Of a DNA stretch of 64,000 nt, positions 22,320-34,324 are shown piece after piece (the first letter of the stretch is position 1; each line of letters begins with the position of its first letter). Source of the DNA: Ciona intestinalis (Eukaryota; Chordata; Ascidiacea; Phlebobranchia; Cionidae); assembly GCF_000224145.3 (NCBI RefSeq), contig NC_020173.2, positions 191,001-255,000 on the forward strand, in the 5' to 3' direction. A program made the translations under genes and the position numbers. The notes below the pieces were generated by a model. It made no database searches, was not told where the DNA came from, and saw only the letters and a program-made list of their open reading frames with translations.

Positions 22320-25300
22320 TTAACTGCTCGCGTTGCCCATAATTGACTGTACGGTAAATGAAGTTAGTTTATTAGATCTTTGATTTTTACAAATACGTCG
22401 TTGAGAAGCACTGTTCCATTTATAACGCGATTCTGTTGTGTGGTCTGTAGAACATACGACAGCGCGAGGCAAGTCGGGGTCGTCTCCATTTTGTTCCAAG
22501 TTGCACCTTTTCTCTTGTTTCACAGAATCTAATCCATTTATTTTCTCATCCTGATATTTTGCCACCGTGAATTGTGGCCTTGGTGTTACAGCATCGTTGC
22601 GCTGTTTTGCAGTTAATTTATTTATTTCTTCACAGCCCGCCAGCGTAACGCTTTTGTTGGGAAGAGTTAATATTTCTTTCCGAGAATGAAGTTTTGAGGC
22701 AATTTCGGATCTGAAACGGCCGATGTCTTTTGAAACTGGGCAGTCGGCATCAACAGGAAAATGTCTAGATGTTGCAAAAACTGGGGCAAATGGCAAAGAA
22801 TTGTTTATCGCTGCGGTGTATTGCTGTAGCATACATGCTCGAAATTCCTCGTTATGACGTGCGGCATCGTCCATTCTCCGAAAATTGGGAAATATCCTAT
22901 CTGAATTGCAACTTTCATCGAAGTGAATTTTTTGAGCAAACATAGGTGTAGGCAGCGCATGGTACGGGTATATATATGGTTTGATGTTTTCCGCATGTAC
23001 AGAGTCATATGTGGCTCCTATAATACCCTTGTTGTGCCGCGATGATGGACATGAAGCGTTTAGATGAGGCATAGACGATAAAAACTTCGGGTAAATTGAA
23101 TTGCACATCGGGTCGTTGCAGAATGAAAACGATCCTTCAGTCCGAGCTTTACCTCCAGCATCGAATGCTGCTGAATCTAAACTATTGGCAGGCGAATATG
23201 GGTTTTCATAAATTCCCAGTGCCCTCTCCAGAGTTGCGGGATCGCACGTTGGAAACATTATGGACAAAAAGTTGATTCTTTGCTTTCGTGTTCGACCTTC
23301 TGCAGTGTCCGCTTGATATGGATTGTTTCCCATAGGTGTGTCTTTATTTGTTTCACCAGTGTTTTTATTCACAGCAGCATCTCTTACCTCGCTCTCGTTG
23401 GATAACTTGGACTTATAAACATTTTGCCTACTAGAGTGCCGTGGTCTTTTGTTTCGGGGTCCGCTTTCTACATCAAGTTTTAGTTTACCAGATGTTTGGT
23501 GGTCGACCAAGTGATCAACGGTGATGTCCGGCGAAGTCAATCCGTCGCTTAACTCAGTAGCCTCCGTATTTAGCACATATGGATTATGTGATGCTCGAAG
23601 AAGAGCCGCGTATGGTGATATGTCGCTATTTACATTCAGTACTGATGGTGAAAGAAAATTTCTTTTCTGAAAGAATGCTTCGTTTCCTGGCACAACGATG
23701 TTGGTAGGATTATGCGGGAAGATCCCACATCTGGAATTCATCTCTCTTCTCATCATGGCATCATCCAACTCTTTATCAGCGAAGGCTCTCCGCTTCCGCA
23801 TTCGTTCACTTATTGGTGGAAGAATATGGCGAGCAATAGACTCGTGTGGGGCAGCTTGTTTTTTATCTATAAAGTTAAGTATAATTTATTCCGAACTCAG
23901 CTTAAATGATTTACAAAAGACTTACTCGCTAATATTGTTTTGGTCAGGGAGCTTGCTGTTCTGAGGTTCTTACTCCGTATGCGAAGTGATGCAGCCGCGT
24001 CTTCCATCAAACCGACATCAACTGCAGCATCTTCTTTTTCACCAACCGGAGATGAAGTCTCACTGTCCGACCGTCCGCTCTTTTTTACATCAGCTGCTTG
24101 CTGTCTTCGCAGGGCGACCTATAATAAAATTTATAAAGTTATATTAGGTGAAAGATATATTTGCAAAACATATGCATTGATATGATGAATAGTGACTGAC
24201 GACTATATTAGTCTGTAAACAATCAATCAGTCTTTAAATAGTATATAAGTTTGTTTTTGTTTGAATATAAAAGAAAGACAATCGTTAACGTGGACACGGT
24301 GCTTGACCACTTTGAAGGCAGCATTGGTCATCATTGTTTTGTTGCGTTAGGTTGGTTAACGTCGCCATGATAAGTACAGCAAGTCTGCTTGTTCAGAATC
24401 TGACCGATTTTAAGCAAAGTTTTACATACGAAGTCTTATTTGCTGCTAATCAAGATAAAAGGGGGGTTAATGGTGGCCGACACTCGTGTCCACGATGGAC
24501 TGTTAGCAAGGTGTCAGCTTACTTTGTTGACTTGCGTCGACACCGCACCTGTAACTGAAGATGGAAGTCTTCTACTAAATCCCTCGCTCGAGTTATGACT
24601 TGCAAGCGCCTTAAATGGAGCTAAAGCGAAGTGATCGACTTCGATGGAATTTTACTTTAAAAGTACTCAGAGGGAGTTTGGCTTCGCAATTACAAATCGG
24701 GCGGAAAATAATTCGCTTCCGTCAATATATGGTACACGGTTTTCTTTATAAACAACTATTAATGTGTGCGTTATTGTTGTATACGTAATAGAAATGTATG
24801 AACCCGCGTGCCACAGCGTCTGGTGAAAAAATGTGATTCCATTTTCTTTTTATTGACAAGGAACGAGTTGTTAGTAAACATATTGGTTTCCTCGATCCCA
24901 CGAAGTGAAACCAGACCAATTAACTCTGGCATCATTTCTCACGACGATGCCCGATTCAAGTGTGGGAGCCGCGTCGCTCCACTTCGTCCTATATCTGATC
25001 GAACTTTTGTTTACTTTAAATATCAAATCGTTTACTTTTTTGTAACGCGTGATTTTTACAGCTTGCTACACCTTACAAGAACGATTCATATTCAAAATGG
25101 CGATGCGCCCATGTGTTTGATTCCGCTTTTATATCGGGGACTTTAAGATCCCTTTGAACACCTATTATATGATAATGTGATATCGCCGCAGTATGCTTTA
25201 GCCTAAGTAATGGGTCTATACCTTATACCAACGAAGTAATTTCCGTCTAGTATTCTCTATTGGCAAAGAAAGAAAGAGAGCATTTTAAATAGCCCTTCCG

Positions 25301-26239
25301 TTCGCACACTTCAGCGTCACTGGCCATCGCTTTGTACCACGCTCATATGACTGGTACTACTCTCAAGTTAAGGGTGTAGGTTTCGCTTTGATCTAACTCC
25401 CGCATGCATCAACCAATGCACCTCCAACCATTTTGTCCACAGCTGCTTACGAGGTAAGTAACTGGGCTCTGCGCTAGGTAGCGACGAGAGACGGATTCTT
25501 TGATCTCGGTAAACGCGAAACTAACTTGTATACACGATGTGGGGGTGATTAATTCTTCCTAACTGAATGAAATATCGCTGAGCTCGACATATATTTTCCG
25601 CTTCATTAATTGTTTTCCGCATCGTTAAATATAAATATTTATTAGTTTATTTTTGTATGCACTCTACAGACTACAGTATCTACCAAAAAAACGATTTACA
25701 CATTTTGGTCATTTTAACACTAAGTAAACTTTCTTCACATTACAAAAGTGAAAATAAGCAAATAAGACACTTTTTTCGAATGCGTAATAATCGTAAGTGA
25801 ATACACAGCTATTTTAGTAGGTATAGATAACACATTTATCAGCGGGCAACAATTTAAACTTCACTTTAGTGTTTTAGGTGAGTTTTTGTTGAAGCAAACG
25901 GCAGTTTTAGGAGAGAAAAACAAAGTCTCCATTAAGCAACTTGTATAGGTATGTTTACGCTAGGTGTATTTAAAAAATACGTCTTACCTGAGCTGCCATA
26001 ATACGCTGCCTCTCGACAACCAACAGGCAGTTTGAACATTGGCAATCCCTCCAACGACAATGTCGTTTGTGGCCCTTCAGGGTGCTTACTACTCCATGAT
26101 TCCGACATCGGGCACATTTCGGTGTACGAAGGGGTTTCCTTGATGCACCAGCTACTTGTTGGAACTCGTTGGGAATTGATGATGGAAAATCTGACGAAGT
26201 GTCGGCTCCAACTGGTGAAGAATCTGCCACAGGTTTCAT
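22320..26239 (-). CDS. DMRT: DMRT (doublesex/mab-3 related) transcription factor
   Basis: A zinc-binding DNA-binding regulator used in neural and sexual development. Minus-strand exons 26239-25988, 24118-23926 and 23866-22320 join in phases 0 and 1 to give 663 residues. The DM domain is at about residues 40-90: [20 protein letters not shown], then [20 protein letters not shown] and [12 protein letters not shown], with all Cys/His ligands and the domain split by intron 1 (1.9 kb). A weak DMA-like segment ([18 protein letters not shown]) is at about 346-365, which would place it in the DMRT3/4/5 (DMRTA) class, but its C-terminal half is not convincing. The rest is disordered. A DMRT gene called Dmrt1 in Ciona is needed for the anterior neural plate; whether this is that gene needs a database match. 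Confidence 0.93.
24119..25987. other. DMRT intron 1
   Basis: 1.9 kb with no recognised gene or repeat. Moderately GC-rich parts could be regulatory. Confidence 0.4.
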
Positions 26240-28431
26240 GGTAACTTAACATTCACTAGTTTAGATCACTGATTAGCTTATTCTGCGCTTTGTTGACGCA
26301 ATTAATAAAATCTCTGTAATGTTACATAAGAATAGTACTTTCCGTCGTTATTTATTTATTTCAAAACTTGTAGAAACTTAGCCACCAGGTTTTATCTAAA
26401 AATCACCAGTCTTACTTTGCGCGCAAGTGCTGAACTCTTACATGCGAGAGAAAGTAAGGTCCTGTGCGTTAAAAATAGTGAAGGAAAAAAGGGATACGAG
26501 GTTTCAATTCGCTTCTGATGATCGTCAGTCACCTGCCTCTATTTTACCGCGAAAAATAAACCACCATTTTTTTGTGTTGTATTTTATAATCTGTAATTCT
26601 ACATTTTTCAAAAATATACTTACTTTACGTCACCATTTCAGATATTAATGCTTGATTAAATCAAAATACAAAAATATGTGGTAAATAAAACATTTTTAAT
26701 TAGATTTTACAGTAAATATAGATCTCCAAAATATAGATCAAGTAAATCTGTTCAGGCATTCATTTGTAAAAGTAGTTTACGTATAAACACTTAAAGAAAG
26801 GTAAATTCGGGCGAGGTATGAAAATCCCCTAATCGCCATTTCAAGACACTGGTCGCAAACGTATTTAGTTACCCAGATGTGACTAAAACCAAAGCAGTTT
26901 AAAAACTATGTAGTAATAAAGCGCCGGTTAACACTTGATTTGAAATGAATCAGCTGTTTGTGGCTAAACGCGTCGTAATCGGTTGAGTCATTTCAAAGAA
27001 TCTTCAAAACTATACTCGTCGACAAAGTGACTCCAGGGGTTGCCAGTTCACTTTTTCGGGAAGCGGTATTTTCTCCTTACTTAAGTATTTCGTATTAAAC
27101 ATAATAACAAAAAATAACCAGAAATGACATGCAGAAAACTGTTTATGGTTTCACTGCAAATGAAGAAAGTGTTTAACGTCCACAACAGCATGACCATGAC
27201 GTAGTGGGGTAAGATGGTGAAACGTTGGCACCTAAATATCTTAATTTCGGGATTGTGTTTATAATAAGTAACAACGCGATTATACAGTTGTAGGGCCACG
27301 GTTATATAATTCTGCAAGCATTATTTGTTTACTACCAAAGAGAACGAGAAAAGAGAATGAAAACATGTCCCATCTTACCCCACCCCGATCTATATTACAA
27401 ACCAATGCGATGTCTGAAATATAAAATGTTTAACAAAGGTTACGTTGATAACTCGTTGGCTATTTTTACACAACTTTTACGCAAAAATTACCCAAAGTAA
27501 CATGAACTATACAGGGAAAACATAAATCTCGGCATTATTTGTTTTGGTGTAAACGATCCCAACGACTTTCCCTTTTTACTGCGACCATCCAAGTGAAAAA
27601 TTGAATAATTAGTTTGGCGGCTTTAACTTCCAACAATCATAATGCTTCTGCGCGAAGTAGCCTTCCACAAAGAAGCGCTAAGCGGATTAGTCAAACGTCT
27701 CGTTATACCAAGCGCCCTTCACCGTGACCCGTAGACTTCCTTGCGTAAACGGGGTCCCGTGACCTGTGAATAGTACATACGCTGCTTGGTTTCATAATAA
27801 ACTGCTCATTTGCGCTAATGAAAGTTTGATATTTTTGAATTGTGACAATTTATGACACACATTGACTCCGCATGTACAGCTTCAGGTCAATCCGTTAATT
27901 TAGGTTTTGGTACGTAGGTCGAAACATAAATTACCAAACAAATATTAAATTTCCTGTTTTAGTTAAGTAGTGTTTAAGGGCTGTAGAAGTGTATATTTAT
28001 TTTTCATACGAAATTTATGTAGTTGTAGATTATGTTATTTGATTGGTATGATGTCACAACCACGAGATTCAGATGTACAACATATGTCGCGAAATGAGAG
28101 TACCATAATGAAGCAGTTTCAGAGCTAATATAGATATTGATAATAGATTTATTTTAATTTACCCGATATACATAACATTATTGCTTTTAGAATTAATGGG
28201 ACTGTCCACTCGAAGTGCTAATGTTTTTAAATTCAACTCAACGGCTGCAATTTTCACACCAATGTTCCACCGTGTGATAGTGTTTAGTGAATGAAATATC
28301 CGTTGTATGGCAGCATTGCAGAGATGACCAGAAGTAGCTTCATCTTTCTATCGCAACAAAGTTGCTGTTGGTTGGTAGTTTGAAGGTGAAGCGACCTTTC
28401 CTGCTAATTTGTTCATAACAACCTGTGGATC
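26240..28431. other. Divergent intergenic region DMRT / DHCR24
   Basis: 2.2 kb shared upstream DNA of two divergent genes, containing one short MITE (27201-27387). No other feature is recognised. Confidence 0.5.
27201..27387. mobile_element. Short MITE of the GGTGGGGAAGATGGGACAC family
   Basis: It starts gtagtggggtaagatgg and ends catgtcccatcttaccccac. About 187 bp, noncoding. Confidence 0.82.
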
Positions 28432-31400
28432 ATGTATGCAGCGATCATCGGGGTATTTGCCATAATTGCACTTTATCTACGATCTAAAGGTATTTGCCAT
28501 GCATTCAAAATGTTACGTTTGCGTACAAATTTTAATAAATCATGTGCAAACTATTAACAGGTCTGGAGCATGTATTGGTTCACTATAGATGGGTGATAGT
28601 TTGTATCTTCCTATTACCGGCGTCGTTCTTGTTCGACATCTACATGTCTGTCCGTGCTTGGGTTATTTTTAAATTCAACAGTGCACCTCAGCAGCATGCT
28701 GCAAGAGTAAAACAAGTGCAACAACAGGTGAAAATGCTTGCCATTTAAAACAATACATATGTGTTACAATATCTATATCTAGGAATTTAAAGGCTTGGGG
28801 ATCATAGTATATTAAAACCCAAGAACCATATGTGCTGTGCAATGAAGCATGGTTGTTTACTTATTTCATACCTCTTTTCAAAGGGGGTTCTGAACTTCTG
28901 ACCCCTGAATATGCCCCTGTGGGGTATTGGTGTTTAATTGCAGGTTAGAAACTTTAAACATGAAAAAGGGAGGAAAATGTGCACTGGACGACCAGGGTGG
29001 GCAACTGTTTCACTTCGGCTTGGAAAGTATAAGAAAGACATGCACAAAATACATATTAATTTAATGGATATATTGGAAGTGAACACCCAGAGAAAGGTAT
29101 TATGACACTTGGGGAGTATCTATCAGTAGCTTATTATATACTGTAATTAAAAGATCTATGTGTTACTGTTAAGAACCACAAACAATCAACCTTACACTAA
29201 ATTGAGACCTAAATCAGAAACAACTGTCATAAGCATCAAAAATGTTATGTTTTGTTATATCAATTTGCCAATCATAAAAACAAATCATATAGGAAATACT
29301 TTTATATTTGCGACCCAGTAACTGTTACATATATTGTACAAGAAATTTCAACAAGCTTAATATATAATAAAACTTTTGAAAAGTTAATTGCTTTATGGTT
29401 GACCTGTTCCGTTTTATCATAATATATGGTATAAATTATGGTGTTATAATCCAGTAGCTTACAACTTTTTTTGTCTCAGATTGTAAGACTGGAGCCTTTA
29501 GTTACAATGGGACAAGTAACAACATTGCTTCTACCGCTTGGTTGGACGTTACCAATTGTTCCTGAGCTTGATGATTTGACTGTAGGTGGTTTAATAATGG
29601 GAACAGGTGATTTAACTTACACGGAATTCACCTTTGTAAAGCTGGTAATGTAGTATTGTGGTTAAAGTAGCAATAAACCAGAGAAGAATTGAAGTTCAAT
29701 GGTGTTAACAATTAACATGGTGTCGCATGTGTTTTGTGGATAAAAAGGTGATAGGTTGTTAACTATACAGAAAAAAAAACAATCACCAATGAAGCTGCAT
29801 ATCGTGTAAAAAGTCGCAATGTATATAAGCACCTGTAGTAAGCAAACCCACCTGTGTTGCCCTGATACACCATCCCGATTGATGTTAATCATACATTTTC
29901 TATACAACAGAGCAGTTGCAAAATTAGAGTAATGCATATTATATTAAGTTTGGGCTTGTTGAAAAAAACAATATCAAATAATTTTAGGTGTGGAAACTTC
30001 ATCTCATAAGTATGGGTTGATACAACATGTTTGTGAATCATATGAACTGGTTCTACCTGATGGAACATTAACTAAATGTAGTCGGGTGTGTACATTGTAT
30101 GTGCTTAGATCAAATATTGCGTAACGAAACTTAATTAATGTTTGTTCGATTATATTCTTAACTCCAAAAAACCCCGAAATGTAAAAGTATCACTGACAGT
30201 CATGGCACCGTGACACACTATTTCCGTATTTCTTCTGAATAAACAGTGTATTTTGGTTATTTATATTAAATATATATATAAAACAAATATAAGTTCTTAG
30301 TTTGTTGACTTCAGAAAATGTACCAACATTAATAGCTGTCCCTTCTGTATTAGATAATACGTGATGTGTACAAGGCTGGAAACCTAATATAGCTCACTTA
30401 TAAAATGATACGATATTTTTAGACTGAGAATCCTGATTTGTTCTATGCTGTACCTTGGTCATATGGAACATTAGGATTCCTTGTGGCAGCTGAAATACGA
30501 ATAATTCCTTCAAAACCTTATGTAAGAATTAAATACCATCCTGCTCAGTCTGCTGATGAAATGACACAACTCTTTATTAAAGGTGATTACTAATTATTGA
30601 TTATGTTTTAATTCATTAAACAGTCCATGAAAAAGTTTAACTGGTTTGTTGGCAATGTAGCATAATATATGGACTTTTTATTTTGTAACTGGAGAATACC
30701 GAGTCTAAAGCTTAAAGCTGTTATCATGGTGAACGTGTGCGTCTTTGGGTAAACTCAGTCACAAGGTTGTGCCACTGCATCTGGTGTTCAACATAAAGAG
30801 TACAAACAAATGTTATAGAATCAATGAAAACAAGAGAAAATGATTTTGTTGAAGCACTTGCTTTCTCTGATGAGAGTGGTGTTGTTATGACGGCCAATTT
30901 CTGTGATGTTTTTGAATCTGGAAAGGTAAATAAAAAAAAGCAACACATATAAATACATTTACTGTTACTTAAATTAAACCATTGTAACAATAAATGTAAA
31001 TTCAGAGCCAACAAATTGAAACCTTAAGCTCTAACATTTTTATTTTGTTGTCTTTAAATTTGCAATTTGTGAATACATAACACTGTATTTACATTACTAT
31101 ATCGCAGGCAATATAGCTTTGTTTTTTACATTATACATGTATTTTAATGAAAGCAGTTCTAAATTAAACAAAAACCTTTGAACAGTTAAACCGAATTGGG
31201 CATTGGTACAAACCGTGGTTCTTCAAACATGTTGAAGACAAGTTGAAAAATGATCAATCATCAGTGGAATATATCCCACTGCGTGATTATTATCACCGCC
31301 ATACAAGAAGTATCTTCTGGGAGTTACAAGTAAGTTTTGTTTAATGTTGTTTAGCAATTCTATTTGAGCATTTGAATGTTCTGCAGTACCTTAATATCTG

Positions 31401-32628
31401 ATGTATTTATGACCCACCAGATTACGCCACCAACAGGTAAAACAATGAACACAAAACCCGTTCTATATCTAAGATAAACAAGACTTAATAGCCTGTTTTG
31501 AATGCTTGTTAAACAAGGTTTGGGTTATTAATTAGTTAGTATTGTAAGTTTTGTAACTGATATTACCTATAGTTATAAATAATAACAACTCTTTAAGTTA
31601 TTAAACAAAGCATTCTCTTCAGGACATCATTCCATTCGGCAATAATCCAATATTCCGTTTGCTTGTTGGTTGGTTGATGCCACCCAAGATCTCTTTGTTA
31701 AAATTAACTCAAGGTAAAACAGTGAAAAGATTATATGAAGAGCATCATGTTGTGCAAGATATGATGCTTCCCATCAAACATTTATCAAAATGTTTGAAAG
31801 TTTTTCATGATGAGATTAAGGTGGGTTGCCATTTTTAATATAAGCCTGTGTGACCTAACTACCTATGCATGCATTGCATTGCCATAGATGTTCCTAACAC
31901 TATTTATCCAAAGCTGTGTGTACCTTTGGTAGTCAAATAAATTTATTTTTTTATAATCATTTACAAATAATTTTTTTTCGTGATCAGTTACAACTTATAC
32001 CACTTTGTTATTGCACTGACAACTTTTTATCGCAATTATCATATATTATGTCATATATATTCTTTCCAGCTTTACCCACTCTGGCTATGTCCATTTTACC
32101 TTCCAAAAGAACCTGGTATGTTAGCCCCACCTGGTGATGAAGGTGAGATGTATGTGGACGTAGGAGCTTATGGGGAGCCTCGTACATTACATTTTAATAA
32201 CGTGAAAACAATTCGACAACTAGAAAAGGCAACAAAAGACTTTAATGGGTAAGTTGTGTGTATAAAATAGGCCCAACAGGGTTTAAAATTTATAAAACTG
32301 TATATGGAGCACCACAAACCAAAAACTTTAAATAATTAATAATAGTTTATAAAAAGTTTTAACATGTGTTGTCTATAAAATATTTCATGTGTCACAAACA
32401 GATACTCTAGTGTTCCATGAACTAAGTTTGATAACCCCCTTGTTTAACTTATAAAAAAAAGCACTTGAAATGTGCAGGTTCCAGATGTTGTATGCTGATA
32501 GTTATATGACCAGAGAAGAGTTTCGTGAAATGTTTGATCATTCACTTTATGATAAAGTTCGTAAAAGTTTGCCTCTATGTGATGAAGCCATGCCGGCAAT
32601 TTATGACAAAGTTCATAAAGAAATGTAA
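28432..32628 (+). CDS. DHCR24: Delta(24)-sterol reductase (seladin-1)
   Basis: An FAD-dependent reductase of the ER membrane that reduces the C24-C25 double bond of sterol intermediates such as desmosterol. Eleven exons: 28432-28489, 28561-28727, 28944-29096, 29480-29606, 29988-30085, 30423-30582, 30819-30925, 31186-31329, 31623-31820, 32070-32248, 32478-32628. All junctions are in phase and give 513 residues (human 516). It has an N-terminal membrane anchor (about 3-17) and a second hydrophobic stretch (about 28-45). The FAD-binding PCMH region includes [13 protein letters not shown] and [16 protein letters not shown]. Later blocks are [40 protein letters not shown] and [10 protein letters not shown]. 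Near collinear with the human protein with no break. AATAAA is at 32906-32911. Confidence 0.97.
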
Positions 32629-33091
32629 TTTTACTGAATTGTACATTACTAAGTTGTGACAAATGAAGCAAATCAGCTGATTGAATCAACTTCAATATAA
32701 CAAATGTGTTTATAAAAATCTTGATCATTACGTGCCTTTTGCTTGTAGGTTCTTCTGATTTGGCAAGTTTGATGTTTGTAATCTGAAAACAAAACATAGC
32801 CTACTACTACATAACTTACGTTTATATATTTCTTCAATAGTGTATGTGTATGAGTGTATCGATTATATAGTTGAAAATATAAGGGGACAGATTGGTTGAA
32901 ATTGAAATAAAAAACCTTAACTTTCAAACGGAAGTACCGACATACAGTTAGCTTATTAGTTGTTTACAGTTATTTTTTTTCTTGCTTCAAATACAATAAC
33001 AAAAGTTGGCACTAGTAAAGAGTCCTGTACATAGCAGAATAGGCTGGTAGGAAGTGGTTAATGGTTAGGGGTTAGTGGTTATAAGGGTTAG

Positions 33092-33623
33092 TAAACTTCA
33101 CATGGGACTATACAGAGAAGACGGAAAACTTTTTCCGCTAGGTGTCGGTAATTATTTAAATTAAAAAATACGGAAAAACGAACAAAACAGCACTACAAAG
33201 TGTTAATAAGTGTAAAACAAATTAATTAAATATTAAAAATACCTTTCTAAATACATAAAACACTAGTAAGAACATATTTCCCACATTAGGTCGGTTATAT
33301 ATGCTCTTTCGTTGTGTTTACTGTCATCGAGTCTGTGGTGTAACGGTTTGCATGCGGTCGTATACTCTCTTTGTTTCATTTTTATCGGGTTTGAGTCCCG
33401 CACAGTGGAATACTTTTTTTATATTTTTTTCAAGTTTTTTTTGTTTGACGAGTTTAGGGTTAGGAGTTAGGGGTTAGGGGTTAGTGTTGGGGGTTAGGGG
33501 TTTATATCTTATGTGTATAAATCGTGAAACTAACTGCTCCCCATAGAATAGAGAAACGAATTTGTCATCGCCTCCTAGCGAAAACAATTTTCCGTATTCT
33601 CTGTATAGCTCCATGTGTAAACT
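33092..33623. mobile_element. Inverted-repeat element containing a tRNA-like sequence
   Basis: The ends are about 55-bp imperfect inverted repeats: cttcacatgggactatacag...ttccgctagg on the left and cctagcgaaaa...ctgtatagctccatgtgtaa on the right. G/T-rich ggttaggggttag runs lie next to the left end and inside the right half. No coding frame. The family is unassigned. Confidence 0.7.
33328..33412 (+). other. tRNA-like sequence inside the inverted-repeat element
   Basis: The block tggtgtaacggtttgcatg resembles an A-box/D-arm, and cgggtttgagtcccg is a good T-arm with a B-box. ctgtg and cacag could pair as part of an acceptor stem. The variable and anticodon parts do not fold into a standard tRNA by eye, so it is more likely a tRNA-derived head or pseudogene. 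Confidence 0.4.
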
Positions 33624-33824
33624 TCTTAAAAAATAAAATAAATATAGAATTGCATTGATTAAAAAAAGTACGTTTGTAGAACTGAACAACTTTGTGAGAG
33701 GCTGCTCACAGAGCCACAGTGCGTCAAATTCTAAAAGAAAAGTATGTTTATGAAAATATTAATTTACGAACGACAATAGTTCGTAGGTCTCATTTTGCAG
33801 AACAGCTAATATGTAAACGTAAAC

Positions 33825-33989
33825 CTACCGGATTTCTTTAATAATGGTCGCAATAGCTTCAGGATTAACACCAAGTTCACACAGTTGGACACAAACAGCT
33901 AATGTTTCAGCATCAAGACCTGTGTTTAATATGTCGGATATTTCTAATAAAGCGTCCATCGCCTCCGACATCTGCTTCGTTGGTTCCAT
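33825..33989 (-). CDS. MZT1: Mitotic-spindle organizing protein 1 (MOZART1)
   Basis: A tiny subunit of the gamma-tubulin complex that helps recruit it to centrosomes and spindle poles. From ATG at 33989 the frame reads [20 protein letters not shown], then [20 protein letters not shown] and [14 protein letters not shown], closely matching the conserved core of human MZT1. After Arg54 the genomic frame reads a TAG (33825-33827), but the same bases form a good donor (CG|GTAGGT at 33829/33828), and in other animals a short C-terminal tail follows. So this is either a 54-residue protein or a first exon ending at 33829. It is divergent with the peptidase gene at 34325. It is too short for a simple ORF scan. 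Confidence 0.9.
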   Translation of the reverse strand: MEPTKQMSEAMDALLEISDILNTGLDAETLAVCVQLCELGVNPEAIATIIKEIR

Positions 33990-34324
33990 GATCTTCAACG
34001 ACAATTTACTTTTTCAAAAACCACCAACAACCCTTCAGAAAAATCCCCCATCATAGAAATCATGCTTATTTATTCCCTAAATGACGTCATAATCGTGTCC
34101 GCCAAAAAACAGCACCTTTTTTTGAAGTATACTGAAAATTGTCATACTACAAAAAACAGCAGTTATTCGGATTGCTTGTATAATTGGAATTGAGATATGA
34201 ATTAAATGTGTAGCTTTTAATTTCTAATACAAGAAAACCCCCGAAAGCGAAACACAAAAATCATATGTACCGTGTAACTTGTGTGTGCGTGTCTATTGTA
34301 AATCACGGCAACTTTTTTTGGGAT
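33990..34324. promoter_or_regulatory. Putative bidirectional promoter with a palindromic CRE
   Basis: Only 335 bp separate the MZT1 start codon (minus) from the peptidase start codon (plus). A perfect ATGACGTCAT (34081-34090), the CREB/ATF binding palindrome, lies inside. No TATA box is obvious. The promoter role is inferred from gene spacing and this motif only. Confidence 0.5.

Larger units (their letters stand above)
32629..33824. other. Intergenic region DHCR24 / MZT1
   Basis: Contains the DHCR24 3' UTR and the inverted-repeat element 33092-33623. A further MZT1 exon may lie here; I could not identify one with confidence. Confidence 0.5.

Noticed and set aside
32700-32790. A second MZT1 exon on the minus strand near DHCR24
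   Set aside because: An acceptor with a good pyrimidine tract exists, but the following translation does not resemble the MZT1 tail, so I left it out.
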